DNA from: a virus
Virus record (IMG/VR): IMGVR_UViG_3300034198_007167
Location: 1 to 24,968 of that record
Reading direction: 5' to 3' (one strand)
DNA: 24,968 nt
Within the stretch, counting starts at the first letter, position 1, and the number at the start of each line of letters is the position of its first letter. The notes beneath the pieces are model-generated. The model was not told the origin of the DNA and did not search any database. It saw nothing but the letters and a program-made list of their open reading frames with translations. Below, piece after piece: positions 1 to 9,094 of the stretch. Made by a program: the position numbers and the translations under genes.

Positions 1-145
1 TCCGAAAATCCCAATTATCCCCGGCATGGACCCTAGTAACCGGCTTGTAATCCTTTAAAAAGTCCCAGAACGCTTTAACGCTGTTGTTATCCTGCATGTC
101 CCCGTGATTGTCTGAAACTACCACGAAGCGTTTGGGTTTTGTCAT
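1..145 (-). CDS. Calcineurin-like metallophosphoesterase, N-terminal part (cut by window edge)
   Basis: Only the first 48 codons lie in the window; the rest runs off the left edge. The start is an ATG at 145-143. The translation begins MTKPKRFVVVSDNHGD and later reads RVHAGDNWDFR. These are the first two metal-binding motifs of the calcineurin-like phosphoesterase superfamily: D-x-H-G (Asp12, His14) after a hydrophobic strand, and G-D-x-x-D (Gly42, Asp43, Asp46). Family members hydrolyse phosphomono- or diesters using two metal ions. The substrate here is unknown. It lies 53 bases downstream of the cysteine-rich 106-residue gene with no terminator seen between them, so it may be the next gene of the late operon. 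There is no clear ribosome binding site. Phage-encoded enzymes of this type exist, but their role is mostly unsettled, and a nuclease or a nucleotide phosphatase are both possible. Confidence 0.8.
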   Translation of the reverse strand, partial: MTKPKRFVVVSDNHGDMQDNNSVKAFWDFLKDYKPVTRVHAGDNWDFR

Positions 146-198
146 AATTGGTAGTGTTAAACTTTAATTTACACATGGGCATTAAATAACCATAACTC

Positions 199-519
199 TT
201 ATATTTCCGGAACGATCTTGTTTAATGCCGCACGACGTTTGGCACAACTGCCACAACTTGCTACTTTAGTACCAGCAACGGCATCTATGACACGAGCTAT
301 TGGATTAGCTACGAAATACACTAAATCACCTAAACCTCTTGATGGTATTAAAACGTTTTCCTCGGGTTTATTACCACAACCACCATACTGACCCCATCTC
401 CGAATCGGCAACGGGCATTCAGAACACCTAGATTCAACATTAGGAATGTTTTTGCATGGCGTAGGACAAGATGAACAAATCAAACGACGTACTTCTATTT
501 CTTGATATGGAATAATCAT
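199..519 (-). CDS. Small cysteine-rich protein with CxxC pairs (zinc-binding candidate)
   Basis: This is a 106-residue protein starting at the ATG at 519, which overlaps the stop of the upstream gene as ATGA; an upstream ATG at 537 is less likely. It has eight cysteines. One cluster, at residues 15, 18, 22, 32, 35 and 48, contains CSSC and CSEC. A separate C-terminal CGSC pair (89, 92) is followed by the basic run AKRRAALNK. Paired CxxC motifs suggest one or two zinc sites or disulphides. No signal peptide is visible; residues 62-83 are mildly hydrophobic (GDLVYFVANPIARVIDAVAG) and could form an amphipathic helix. I do not recognise a named family, though short phage proteins ending in a Cys-x-x-Cys-basic-ALNK pattern seem familiar. 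It follows another cysteine-rich gene at the end of the structural and lysis block. The function is unknown. Confidence 0.8.
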   Translation of the reverse strand: MIIPYQEIEVRRLICSSCPTPCKNIPNVESRCSECPLPIRRWGQYGGCGNKPEENVLIPSRGLGDLVYFVANPIARVIDAVAGTKVASCGSCAKRRAALNKIVPEI

Positions 520-1472
520 GGAGGAGTGCATGAACAAATTGCCGTAACATTAACAATCGTGATATAACCCGGACCACCAATTCCGCCAAAATAAGTATTG
601 GAAAATTTACACGGTTCATATTCGTAATCGGTATATCCATAACCGAAAACAGGTGATTCCGTAGAATAACCATCCCATATCCAATAATTAGAATCAAAAT
701 CAACCGTAGCAGAATCCGAGCTTCGCGTGTATCTGTAAACCCACCTTATTTGGTAGCAACTATAACCAGTTAAATCAGGAAGAATAAACTTAAACTTGCG
801 CCTTCTTATGGTATAAGTCCATTCGTCGGACGATAAACTACAATACGATGATACTAATGAACCATTTGAAAAGACACCTGAGTAATTAGGCAATATGGAT
901 TGCACATCAACAATAAGTTCAGGGGTTGTGTATTCATCAGATAATGTACCGCAAATTGACCCCGTAACCTTTCCATCTGTACTATACGCATTGCCGCAAT
1001 CAGTAGTAGGTACTGACGTACCACCACACAAATTTAATCCAGTTATGCATTGAGTTGTTTGAGTTACAACATATGAAGCGCCGTCATTATACCCGATGCC
1101 GTAAGTTGGAATACCCCAAGGTACGTTTGCAGAAATATATGGCCCTCGTTCACATCTAAATGTTTGATTATTTGTAACCGCGCATGTTACCCGAGCACTT
1201 GTGTATGAACCATCATAATTAAAATAATCGTTTTCATAAAATGCACCGTTGGTGCAATCTAAAATAGCAAACCTTTGAAATCCACTTAATGTTGAAGTCC
1301 GATATTTTTTAGGTGGGGTACTTGGAGAAACAAACTCGTCAAATCCACATTTTGTAAGAGTTGAAGCTATATATTCGTGTTGCAACGTAGGCAATGGAAC
1401 TGAAGGAGGAGTGCAAGGATCAGAAGAACACCCCGGACAACAACCAGCCGTCATTGAAATGTATGTGGACAT
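516..1472 (-). CDS. Cysteine-rich protein of unknown function, 318 aa
   Basis: The start chosen is the ATG at 1472, which shares a base with the stop of the upstream small holin gene (TAATG); a longer frame to 1502 would overlap that gene. The protein holds 17 cysteines, four of them in the N-terminal motif CCPGCSSDPC (residues 11-20), and two at the extreme C-terminus (CSC near the end). The body is rich in Tyr, Ser, Thr, Gly and Asn and looks all-beta, like a virion surface or adhesin protein rather than an enzyme. There is no classical signal peptide and no transmembrane segment. It lies after the holins and before another cysteine-rich gene. It might be a virion component, a host-directed secreted or surface protein, or a metal-binding protein. 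I do not recognise a family. Confidence 0.8.
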   Translation of the reverse strand: MSTYISMTAGCCPGCSSDPCTPPSVPLPTLQHEYIASTLTKCGFDEFVSPSTPPKKYRTSTLSGFQRFAILDCTNGAFYENDYFNYDGSYTSARVTCAVTNNQTFRCERGPYISANVPWGIPTYGIGYNDGASYVVTQTTQCITGLNLCGGTSVPTTDCGNAYSTDGKVTGSICGTLSDEYTTPELIVDVQSILPNYSGVFSNGSLVSSYCSLSSDEWTYTIRRRKFKFILPDLTGYSCYQIRWVYRYTRSSDSATVDFDSNYWIWDGYSTESPVFGYGYTDYEYEPCKFSNTYFGGIGGPGYITIVNVTAICSCTPP

Positions 1473-1624
1473 TACTTCTGCGCTTCTTTGCGCCACTTCC
1501 ACACTAAATACGCAATACCGATTAGACCACCGATGATGCCCACCACATTATTGATCTGAGAAAGCGTGAGTGAGGCAGCAGTTGGCACGGCAGCGGTCAG
1601 AATGTCTTTCTCTTGCGAGTTCAT
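1472..1624 (-). CDS. Small single-pass membrane protein, holin candidate (50 aa)
   Basis: The start chosen is the ATG at 1624, which overlaps the stop of the upstream gene as ATGA; the frame stays open to 1660 but would then cut into that gene. The 50 residues consist of a polar N-terminus, one hydrophobic segment at about residues 26-43 (VVGIIGGLIGIAYLVWKW), and a basic tail RKEAQK. A short protein with a single membrane helix and charged C-terminus next to another membrane protein is a common form of phage holin or holin partner. Holins oligomerise in the inner membrane and permeabilise it at the end of infection. No catalytic or family-specific residues can be cited, so the call rests on topology and position. 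Confidence 0.7.
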   Translation of the reverse strand: MNSQEKDILTAAVPTAASLTLSQINNVVGIIGGLIGIAYLVWKWRKEAQK

Positions 1625-2037
1625 TTGGAAGTCCTCGCGTAACGTGCGCCGAAATACCAAAACACCGCCGTGAAGCTACCAAATAGAATCTCGCTTTGCA
1701 TGGCCGCTTGCTGCGCTTCAGTTCCAGAGAAATACGCGCCGCCGATAATTGCCATGGCAATCCACGCCAGCAGTGGGCGGGTAAGCTGTTTAATGCCGTC
1801 AACGATTAGATAAAAATCAGTAACCCACGGCGACGCGTTGGCTGGGATGGCAATCGGTCCATCGGATTTCTGCGACTCTGTAAAAGCGTTCCATGCGCCG
1901 GTTTTTTCGGCTGCATCAATGTTAGCCATTAAAAGTGCTATTTTGTTTTTAGTATCGAAATGTGCTGTCACGCAATGGAGCGCGCTACCAAGCACCCCTC
2001 CCGATGCGGCGTTAAAAAGCATTTCGGCGATGTTCAT
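1621..2037 (-). CDS. Membrane protein, putative holin (three hydrophobic segments)
   Basis: This is a 138-residue protein starting with an ATG that overlaps the stop of the preceding gene (ATGA). Hydrophobic segments lie at about residues 5-22 (weak), 88-104 (RPLLAWIAMAIIGGAYF) and 117-131 (ILFGSFTAVFWYFGARY), with a soluble stretch in between. The motif of a polar helix running into R-P-L-L-x-W, followed by two membrane segments and a short basic tail, resembles the three-transmembrane holins known from phages and gene transfer agents. Together with the overlapping 50-residue membrane protein downstream it makes a plausible holin pair. No endolysin is found within the window, so the lysis enzyme should be sought beyond the left edge. 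Confidence 0.65.
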   Translation of the reverse strand: MNIAEMLFNAASGGVLGSALHCVTAHFDTKNKIALLMANIDAAEKTGAWNAFTESQKSDGPIAIPANASPWVTDFYLIVDGIKQLTRPLLAWIAMAIIGGAYFSGTEAQQAAMQSEILFGSFTAVFWYFGARYARTSK

Positions 2038-2567
2038 ACGGCTTTAGAATTAGTGAATCGTCTAAAAAGGAAATAGGGAAGCCATATCCATTTCGGTATG
2101 CGCGTGATTTTCACGTTGGTGTTTTCGATGTTTGGCATCTCTGCATCCCACAATTTTACGCGTATCGGTTTTCCGTCCGGTGACTCGCAATCAAGCAGCG
2201 ACACGTTACGAGTTGGGGCACGGCCACGAGTCCAATAGTTGTCGTATTGCCCCAGCTCCACGGTGCCCGAAACAACGCAATTTAAGAGGCTGAAACCGTC
2301 GATGCTACCCTTGACCGTCGTGGAGCCTTGGATCGCGCAGGAATCAAAGCAATAGCCACTGCCACGCACGCAATCTACCGAGTCCTCTGTGCTACCGGCT
2401 GGGATGAATAGATCACGCGCGGTCAGGCCGTCCACATGAGAGCACTTGAACAAGTCTGCGTAGTCCTCGGGATTGTCCGGCTCCTGCCATTCCGCCGACG
2501 TAATCACACGCCCGTTGTCCTCGGGGCCAACGAAGCTGTGCCAGTTGTTGTCTGTGGTGCCGCTCAT
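2034..2567 (-). CDS. Predicted beta-solenoid protein downstream of the fibre
   Basis: The ATG at 2567 follows the fibre stop by two bases and gives 177 residues; a slightly longer frame from 2588 overlaps the fibre gene. The sequence opens MSGTTDNNWHSFVGPEDNG. Its middle, residues about 40-130, alternates short strands with D/N/G turns (DGLTARDLFIP, SVDCVRGSGYCFDSCAIQGS, VSGTVELGQYDNYW), the pattern of a small right-handed beta-helix. The C-terminus is aromatic and basic (IPKWIWLPYFLFRRF) and could be an amphipathic or membrane-associated helix. The fibre lies upstream and the holins downstream. Possible roles are fibre assembly, a short tail spike, or a membrane-linked lysis or exclusion factor. 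No family name or active site can be given. Confidence 0.75.
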   Translation of the reverse strand: MSGTTDNNWHSFVGPEDNGRVITSAEWQEPDNPEDYADLFKCSHVDGLTARDLFIPAGSTEDSVDCVRGSGYCFDSCAIQGSTTVKGSIDGFSLLNCVVSGTVELGQYDNYWTRGRAPTRNVSLLDCESPDGKPIRVKLWDAEMPNIENTNVKITRIPKWIWLPYFLFRRFTNSKAV

Positions 2568-2569
2568 GA

Positions 2570-5500
2570 TTAAAAGGCAGTGTCGCAATACCAGTTAAAT
2601 AAAGCACGACAGTTTGCTGATACATCTATTGTTGAGCCAGAACTGTTTGTAATAGCAAATCCAGATGTTGTTGTATGGTCCGCATAACCAGAATTAGCCG
2701 CAAGATCGGTTCCAGCCGCACTATTCGATACACAATTTGTAGTTGATGTATTAGTATATGGATAAACAACAGGAGTTACTACACTTGCTTTTTCTACTTT
2801 GTATTTAATAACACAGTAAGTTACAGTATTTGCAACAGTTCCGTTAGGTACAATACACCCACCAGTATCTCTGCTAGCAGTAAGAATTGCTGTCCCTTGG
2901 GTTTCAGATTTTTCAAAATACCGCTGGCACCGTGCCAACTCCACCTGATACGGCATTTGCTCGTAGGCGGTGGCGGCTGAACCTACCTCCCATTGCACTC
3001 CGGTAAATTGGAATGTGGCACCAGTTGTGGCGCAAAGTTTTACATTGGTTGAAATACGACTAATGTTTCCAGCCTGCCAAGTGTTTGCAGTCCCTTCATA
3101 AGTTGTACCGCTTCCTATATCAATTTGTAAATAGGTTCCTATTGTACCTATTCCATTAAGCCAAGTACCACTCGTATCTCCCGTAAAAGTAACTGTTTTT
3201 TGCTCCCAAGTGTTTGCAGAATTTACGGTAATTTGCGCTGGATAAGAACGATTTGCAGAACTGTTTAAGAATGAAACTGAGTAAGTACCAGTGACACTTG
3301 ATTTAACCCAAAATGAAAACGTTGATGTAATAGCGTTTGCAGTTCCAAAAGCAAAATCTTGAAGTTCTGATCCTTCTACCTTTTGATAAATTACGTTGCC
3401 ATTTCCTGATGCTGGAGAAGCTCCTGTTCCGATAGTTATTTTGTGTGAATAAATAAATCCAGTGGGCGCATCCGAAACTTGTTGAATTACCGTTCCAGCG
3501 CACGATGTATTCAAAACTGTTTTCCATCTATCAAGAGCATATATGTTGCTAAACGTACTAGCAGTAATGCTTGCTCCAACATTTCGCTGGTCAATTCGCA
3601 TTGAACCGTTGCCAATGCGATTACGGAATCCAAACGCTCCCGGCACGCTAGGAGCCGATGTGGTAAACGATGATGTAGAGCTGACCGCTAGCGTCGTAGC
3701 GGCTACCGTGCTCGGGGTAGTGGCGCCCAGCGTGCCGTTAAATGCTCCGTTATTTATGCCGTTAAGCGTCGTCGTGCTAGTTCCAGTCGTACTTCCGATA
3801 GATATATCCGTCGTGCTACCAGCTAACCCACCCGTTCCAATAGCCAGCGTCTTCGTGCTGCCGCTAGCCGTCGCTCCAGCGTCGATATTGATAGTATTGC
3901 TCGCCGTAGATTGACCTAATGTAATGGTGCCCGTCGTTGCCGTGCCGCCAACAGTCAGCGTGCCTGTGGTCAGAGCTGTCCCCAAACTGTGCGTGGAAGT
4001 CGCGGCGCCACCCATCACGCAACTTCCCGTACATGCAAAAGAGGTTAATGATGGATTTCCGTTTAGCACTACCGCTCCCGTTCCGCTATTCGTGGAAAAC
4101 TCCGTGATGTTCGCTTCCCAATCAGTAACTGCCGTCGAACCAGTCGCGATACATTTGCACATGGTAGTGCATCCAACCGGGCCGGTGAATAGGGCTGTTC
4201 CCGCGCTTGTCTGAATAGTAAGCGGTGCAGTAGAATTATTACAGAGTGAAAATTGCCACCCGGTTTCTAGCGTAGAAGTAACTGGAAGAATTACGGTCTG
4301 TCCTGTTGAACCAGTAAAAACCTGATAATTCGCAGACGTATTTGTGAGCGTTACGGCTGTCGCGCTCGTTACGGTCGTGGCGATGGATGTGAGTTTAGCT
4401 AACGCTTGTTGAGCTGATGTGGAATTGGTGCCACCGTTCGCGAATGGCAATGTACCAGTGACGCCGGTGGTGAGCGGGAGACCGGTCGCATTGGTAAGCA
4501 CACCACTTGCAGGAGTGCCAAGTGCCGGAGTGGTAAGCGTCGGGCTACTAAATGAACCGCCAGTAACCGTCTTGCCGGTGAATGTTAGCGCCGTGGGCAA
4601 TGACAAAACAACAGCCCCGGTTGTCGGAGATGACGTGATTTCGTTAGCCGTACCGCTTACCGAGCTAACTGCGCCGCTGCTTGTTGATGCGATGGTGATC
4701 GAACCGTTACCGTTGGTAATTGTAATGTTAGCTCCAGCCGTAAGACTTGCTTTCGTGAGCGTGTTGCCGGTGCTATTGCCGATAAGCAACTGACCATCGG
4801 TGTAGGTTGTGTTGTTTGTGCCACCATTAGCAATTGGCAATGCACCTGTGACGCCTGTGGTAAGAGGCAATCCCGTGGCATTTGAGAGCGTTCCGCTGCT
4901 TGGTGTACCCAATGCACCGCCATTAACTACAAATGCCCCAGATGTGCCTACGTTGGTCGCTAATGCCGTAGCTACGTTAGTACCCAAACCAGAAATACCA
5001 GTATTTACAGGAAGACCAGTAGCATTGGTCAATGTACCACTAGACGGGGTGCCTAAAGCACCACCGTCGTAAAGCAACGTAGCGTTCGCATTAGGTAAAG
5101 TAAACGTTTTCTCAGCCGTAGTTGGACCCGAAAACTTGGAATACCCATTACCCGTTCCACCATAAGTGCTGGCAATAACCTGAGTAAGAGCAGCAGAACC
5201 ATCAAAGTTGTTTCCGTAAATCGCCCGAGGAGTTGCAAGCGTAGCTGCATTCCCAGTGGTATTTTGATTCAATGTAGGAACATCAGCCGCTTGAATCGCA
5301 GCCATCACTACGTTGCTACCATTGCCACGAAGGTAATATCCAGAAGTGGTAGCACCAGCCAAATTGTTTATAGCGCCTTGAGCAGTGGCTGCATTGGTAC
5401 CACCACGGTTAATGGCTACAGCATTTCCGTTCCAAACGCCGCTAGTAAAAGAGCCAGCGTAGTCAAATGTGTTAGTGCTCCACGATACATTGCTTGGAGC

Positions 5501-7213
5501 TTGATTATGTACGTCCCAGCTACCCGCAGCCGTGGAGTTGGACAATAAAATGACTTCGACGTAACCACCCGATTGAATGGTAGCAATGGTGGTAGAAGAA
5601 TTGTTTTTAACGACAATAGTGCCGGACGATTGATTGTTGTTAAAACGATAAAGCGAACCATTGCGAAGCGTCGTGGCGTCTGGAAGTTGATACGTTTGAC
5701 CACTGCTACCAGTGACAACCCAATCGCGCACGGAAGACACCGTAAGAACGGTCGTGCCTCCAGCGGAAGCCACGTTGGTAAAACCATTTGAAATTGTAGT
5801 GGCATAGGCATCAGTAAATGCTGCCGTGTTAGCTACGTTAGACCCAATTGCAGGTGGGCTAGATAAATCAAGTGTACCACCCAAAGTAAGATTACCTGAT
5901 GTGGTGACATTGCCTGACAATGATATGCCGCTAACCGTACCTGTTCCACTTACGCTAGTAACTGTACCGCCACCGCCGCTGCTAACTAAAGCCCAAGATG
6001 TGTTGCTTCCATCCGTGGTGAGGTATTTTCCGTTGCTACCCGTTTGGCTAGGAGCCAAAGCATTGAAAGCTGGATTAGCCGCAGTCTGTCCAGTACCGCC
6101 GTTGGCAATAGGCAGAGTACCTGTAACACCAGTAGTAAGTGGCAAACCTGTTCCATTACTTAACACAATGGATGCTGGTGTACCAAGGATGGGTGCAATA
6201 AACGTAGCTGCGTTATTAAAAACTAAACTTCCCGTTCCGGTTTCATCAGTTACCGCAAATCTCAAATTAGTGGAATTAGGCGTAACCAAGAATGTAGCTA
6301 CATTGGTTCCTAACCCAGATACGCCCGTCGATATGGGCAAAGAAACGCAATTAGTAAGCGTACCGCTCAAAGGCGTGCCCAATGCCACATTGTTCATCGT
6401 ACCACCCGTAACAGAAATGCTACTTGAGTTCTGCGTACTCATCGTACCCAAACCTGTGATGTCAGTGTTAGGTATCGTGGCGGATGCCGTTAAAGCTGCC
6501 GTTCCGTTGCCTTTAACGTAACCTGTCAACGTAGAGGCACCCGTACCACCATCTGTAACCGCAAGGTCTGTAATGCCCGTTATATTACCACCAGTGATGG
6601 CTACCGTGTTTGAGTTTTGCACGCTCATCGTGCCTAGTCCAGTAATGTCACTATTCGGTATCGTACCTACCGCAGTAAATGCCAAAGTGCCATTACCTTT
6701 GACGTACCCAGTCAACGTAGATGCGCCCGTGCCTCCGTCCGCTACGGCCAGATCGGTTATGCCAGTGATATTACCACCCGTAATTGATACCGCGTTGGAG
6801 TTCTGCGTAGCAATGGTACCAAGTCCTAAATTAGTCCGGGCATTAGGTGCGTTAGAAGCACCCGTACCACCATCTGCAATAGCAAGGTCAGTAATGCCCG
6901 TAATGTTACCGCCAGTGATGGCTACATTGCTAGCATTCTGAGTGCTCATCGTACCCAATCCCGTAATGTCTGAGCTAGGCACCGTAGCTGACGCCGTAAA
7001 GGTTGCCGTACCGTTACCTTTTACATACCCAGTAAGACTAACCGCATTAGTTCCACCTTTGCTAACTGGCAATGTACCATTAACAAAACCAACACCATTT
7101 GAAATGGTATTAAGATTCTCCGTGTTGGTTAAGAAATTGGTAGGCGCAACAAGTGAACCATTGCTCGTGATAGCCGTAACGGATTGATTAAGAGGAGTAG
7201 ATGGTATGCTCAT
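2570..7213 (-). CDS. Long repetitive tail fibre with C-terminal lectin-like module (1547 aa)
   Basis: The start is the ATG at 7213 ([10 protein letters not shown]), one base after the upstream stop; a frame open to 7285 would overlap that gene. The first 1190 or so residues are low-complexity Gly/Thr/Ser/Asn/Ala-rich repeats with motifs such as [31 protein letters not shown] and [20 protein letters not shown], with almost no charged residues. This is typical of long phage side-fibre shafts. From about residue 1192 the composition changes: [25 protein letters not shown] and [16 protein letters not shown] mark a globular beta-sandwich module seen at the ends of many phage fibres and thought to bind sugars. 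A further 110 residues, with several cysteines, close the protein. The likely job is host recognition at the tail tip. Two plus-strand frames that look long here are antisense shadows. Confidence 0.9.
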   Translation of the reverse strand: MSIPSTPLNQSVTAITSNGSLVAPTNFLTNTENLNTISNGVGFVNGTLPVSKGGTNAVSLTGYVKGNGTATFTASATVPSSDITGLGTMSTQNASNVAITGGNITGITDLAIADGGTGASNAPNARTNLGLGTIATQNSNAVSITGGNITGITDLAVADGGTGASTLTGYVKGNGTLAFTAVGTIPNSDITGLGTMSVQNSNTVAITGGNITGITDLAVTDGGTGASTLTGYVKGNGTAALTASATIPNTDITGLGTMSTQNSSSISVTGGTMNNVALGTPLSGTLTNCVSLPISTGVSGLGTNVATFLVTPNSTNLRFAVTDETGTGSLVFNNAATFIAPILGTPASIVLSNGTGLPLTTGVTGTLPIANGGTGQTAANPAFNALAPSQTGSNGKYLTTDGSNTSWALVSSGGGGTVTSVSGTGTVSGISLSGNVTTSGNLTLGGTLDLSSPPAIGSNVANTAAFTDAYATTISNGFTNVASAGGTTVLTVSSVRDWVVTGSSGQTYQLPDATTLRNGSLYRFNNNQSSGTIVVKNNSSTTIATIQSGGYVEVILLSNSTAAGSWDVHNQAPSNVSWSTNTFDYAGSFTSGVWNGNAVAINRGGTNAATAQGAINNLAGATTSGYYLRGNGSNVVMAAIQAADVPTLNQNTTGNAATLATPRAIYGNNFDGSAALTQVIASTYGGTGNGYSKFSGPTTAEKTFTLPNANATLLYDGGALGTPSSGTLTNATGLPVNTGISGLGTNVATALATNVGTSGAFVVNGGALGTPSSGTLSNATGLPLTTGVTGALPIANGGTNNTTYTDGQLLIGNSTGNTLTKASLTAGANITITNGNGSITIASTSSGAVSSVSGTANEITSSPTTGAVVLSLPTALTFTGKTVTGGSFSSPTLTTPALGTPASGVLTNATGLPLTTGVTGTLPFANGGTNSTSAQQALAKLTSIATTVTSATAVTLTNTSANYQVFTGSTGQTVILPVTSTLETGWQFSLCNNSTAPLTIQTSAGTALFTGPVGCTTMCKCIATGSTAVTDWEANITEFSTNSGTGAVVLNGNPSLTSFACTGSCVMGGAATSTHSLGTALTTGTLTVGGTATTGTITLGQSTASNTINIDAGATASGSTKTLAIGTGGLAGSTTDISIGSTTGTSTTTLNGINNGAFNGTLGATTPSTVAATTLAVSSTSSFTTSAPSVPGAFGFRNRIGNGSMRIDQRNVGASITASTFSNIYALDRWKTVLNTSCAGTVIQQVSDAPTGFIYSHKITIGTGASPASGNGNVIYQKVEGSELQDFAFGTANAITSTFSFWVKSSVTGTYSVSFLNSSANRSYPAQITVNSANTWEQKTVTFTGDTSGTWLNGIGTIGTYLQIDIGSGTTYEGTANTWQAGNISRISTNVKLCATTGATFQFTGVQWEVGSAATAYEQMPYQVELARCQRYFEKSETQGTAILTASRDTGGCIVPNGTVANTVTYCVIKYKVEKASVVTPVVYPYTNTSTTNCVSNSAAGTDLAANSGYADHTTTSGFAITNSSGSTIDVSANCRALFNWYCDTAF
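4425..6385 (-). repeat. Dispersed LGTP-type repeats in the fibre shaft (middle part)
   Basis: Five coding copies of a roughly 33-residue unit ([20 protein letters not shown] followed by [12 protein letters not shown]) lie in two groups, near 4425-5065 and 6085-6385, separated by non-repeated fibre sequence. Two variant forms occur: one ends in [11 protein letters not shown], the other in [11 protein letters not shown]. Codon choice differs between copies, as in the N-terminal repeat set. Confidence 0.8.
6400..7060 (-). repeat. Tandem 60-66 residue repeats in the fibre shaft (N-terminal part)
   Basis: About four coding repeats, the last one partial, carry the sequence [11 protein letters not shown], then [13 protein letters not shown], then [18 protein letters not shown]. 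One copy instead has [17 protein letters not shown] in place of the KGNGT/ITGLGTM segment. The protein motif is nearly invariant but codons differ between copies: ITDLA is encoded as ATTACAGACCTTGC in one and ATAACCGATCTGGC in another. The copies are therefore old, or kept alike by selection on the protein, rather than fresh DNA duplications. Confidence 0.85.
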
Positions 7214-7214
7214 A

Positions 7215-8381
7215 TTAAGAAGGCAGAGAGAAACCGGTTTGGTCAGAAGCAACAGAGATAGCATTAACGTTACCCACTGTGACAATGTAAGTCCAAGAAC
7301 CCGTTGTGGTATCGTAGGTGGCGGGTACGCCCTGTTTGGTCACAGTATCCAATATCCATTGATATGGATTGCTACTAGAATTGTAATCGTAAGGACGAAC
7401 CACAAACGGCACATTCTGTGAAACCGTAGATGACTTACGAATGAAGTTAGCCACAACGTCATTACTAAACTGACATTGAACGGTACAACCCAAAGGATAT
7501 ATGTCCGTGCTGGTAGTAAGTCCACCAAGCAAGGTTGTGCTTACTGCGTTCGATGCCAAACCAATAATTGTAGGACGAGCGAAAAAGTATTGAACAATCG
7601 AACTTGATGGAGGAATTGGAGTAAGACTTTCCAAAGCATAATTTGATGCACGCAGTAACACGGGAGATTGGTAATAAGTCGTAATGTTGCCATTACCATC
7701 AATTGTTTCTACGGTAATTACAGTTTCGCATTCTATAAAATTATTGCGTTTTACACCATTGATTCTAATCAATTCCGAGGAAGAAGCCGAATTAAGGCTA
7801 ATATAACCTTGGTATCCAGCGTAAGGACTACTAATTGCTGTAAACGTGGTAGTTTGCAATGGTACAACTCGTGCAATAGTAGCCATCACAAATTGCCGTG
7901 CCGTAGCTGAACCTTCTTTCAAAACCAAAGATGTGATTGTGCAATCAGGCACCAACAAAGCCCCATTAAATAGGATTGTTGAAACAACGCCAAGAGCACG
8001 GTACGAAATCAAGAATTGCCCGTCACTATGCTTGCTAACATCTACACCACCTTCAGTAATGATCTGAGAATTGGAATTAAGGGCATTTTGCAGTCCCGGT
8101 GCATCAATGTTCCAATTAAGCGTGATCGGGTCTGTATTGCCAACGGTTAGGCTAAAGACGCCGTTTCTCTGGGCAGATGCAACATCACCAATTGTAACCC
8201 GCAACGTATTAACCGTGGGATCAACATTTGTATCAATGATTCCATCAGAAGTAAAAAAGAAACTATTCTGAGTCCTTGACCCAACCATCAATACCGGAAA
8301 CGGCGCGGGCAAAGTATTCAACAAACTTACCGTGCGAGCACGGGAAAGATCATTCGCAGATGTGTTGATGAAATGGTTCAT
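7215..8381 (-). CDS. Tail-tip or baseplate protein of unknown family (388 aa)
   Basis: An ATG at 8381 begins [20 protein letters not shown]. The protein ends one base before the fibre start codon. It is rich in Ser, Thr, Asn and Val, with few charged residues and regular beta-strand-like hydrophobic alternation, and looks like an all-beta virion protein. No signal peptide, transmembrane segment, coiled coil or catalytic motif is evident. Its place just before the long fibre suggests a structural part of the tail tip, perhaps the adaptor that holds the fibre. I do not recognise a family and cannot exclude a second receptor-binding protein. Confidence 0.8.
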   Translation of the reverse strand: MNHFINTSANDLSRARTVSLLNTLPAPFPVLMVGSRTQNSFFFTSDGIIDTNVDPTVNTLRVTIGDVASAQRNGVFSLTVGNTDPITLNWNIDAPGLQNALNSNSQIITEGGVDVSKHSDGQFLISYRALGVVSTILFNGALLVPDCTITSLVLKEGSATARQFVMATIARVVPLQTTTFTAISSPYAGYQGYISLNSASSSELIRINGVKRNNFIECETVITVETIDGNGNITTYYQSPVLLRASNYALESLTPIPPSSSIVQYFFARPTIIGLASNAVSTTLLGGLTTSTDIYPLGCTVQCQFSNDVVANFIRKSSTVSQNVPFVVRPYDYNSSSNPYQWILDTVTKQGVPATYDTTTGSWTYIVTVGNVNAISVASDQTGFSLPS

Positions 8382-8403
8382 GGGTTTTCAGATAAGGGTA
8401 TTG

Positions 8404-8431
8404 GCTATATTTTTTACAATTAAACCATCAA
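8404..8431 (-). promoter_or_regulatory. Weak sigma70-like promoter candidate
   Basis: In the 53-base gap before the 388-residue tail gene, the minus strand reads TTGATG, a 16-base AT-rich spacer, then TATAGC, ending 22 bases before the ATG. Each hexamer matches four of six consensus bases. In a sequence this AT-rich, such a match may be chance. It is listed because this is one of the larger gaps inside the tail genes. Confidence 0.2.
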
Positions 8432-8434
8432 TCA

Positions 8435-9091
8435 TTAAAAAGGATCACTTGCGATTATTAACATGGATTTTGAAACTCCAGCCACGCAAACATCAATTGT
8501 TTTAATGGACATATCATGGGTAACGTTTTTTGCATCAATGCTAAGTAAGTTAGTGCCAGTAATGTTAAATAATTGAATCTTCGTAGTAGCATTAGTTCTT
8601 ACTACCGCAAAAAAATCAAAGTTAATGGCATCTTGCAATGTTAAGCCTGTTTCGTTAAGAGTATAATTAGTCTTAATTGATGTAGATGGATCATACATCA
8701 CACCAGTGTACCCATTTGGCTTAACGCTCTGGGTACTGTTATTTGATGCATCGGTCCAAACTGAACCGTTTGTATTATCTACATCATATGACCTAGTTAA
8801 AACGTTAGCATTATTAAAATAACGAAAATGAAGTTCGTTAATAGATGCCGTTAATCCTGTTGGTTGAGCCGATTGAATACCTATCCGTATTCTTCCTCTT
8901 GGTTTTTTTGAAAAAATGGTGCTAGTACCGGGCACCTTTAATTTCTTAGCAGGGCCACTAACCATCTTTATGTTTATGCCAGATGCCGCTTCAATTGAAC
9001 CAATCAATGCCACCAATTCATTGTGCTTCTCTGCAAATTCCGCAAAAGCAGAAGGCACTTTACCTATCGTAAGATGGCTTAGATCAGGCAT
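8435..9091 (-). CDS. Tail-tip protein of unknown family (218 aa)
   Basis: An ATG at 9091 follows the upstream stop by three bases. Residues about 10-35 (GKVPSAFAEFAEKHNELVAL) form a predicted amphipathic helix of the kind that trimerises small baseplate or fibre-base proteins. The rest is beta-rich, with an internal basic patch (IFSKKPRGRIRIG). The C-terminus is hydrophobic (SKSMLIIASDPF). There is no membrane segment or enzyme motif. It sits between two other unrecognised tail-tip genes and is most likely a structural component. The assignment is from context only. Confidence 0.75.
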   Translation of the reverse strand: MPDLSHLTIGKVPSAFAEFAEKHNELVALIGSIEAASGINIKMVSGPAKKLKVPGTSTIFSKKPRGRIRIGIQSAQPTGLTASINELHFRYFNNANVLTRSYDVDNTNGSVWTDASNNSTQSVKPNGYTGVMYDPSTSIKTNYTLNETGLTLQDAINFDFFAVVRTNATTKIQLFNITGTNLLSIDAKNVTHDMSIKTIDVCVAGVSKSMLIIASDPF

Positions 9092-9094
9092 AAA

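Noticed and set aside
5826-6521. Open plus-strand frame of 231 codons inside the fibre gene
   Set aside because: It is antisense to the repetitive fibre; the proline/valine-rich product mirrors Gly/Thr codons and has no start context or fold.
4425-7060. CRISPR array or non-coding tandem repeats
   Set aside because: The repeats lie in one open frame, vary in spacing, and are conserved as protein, not as DNA.
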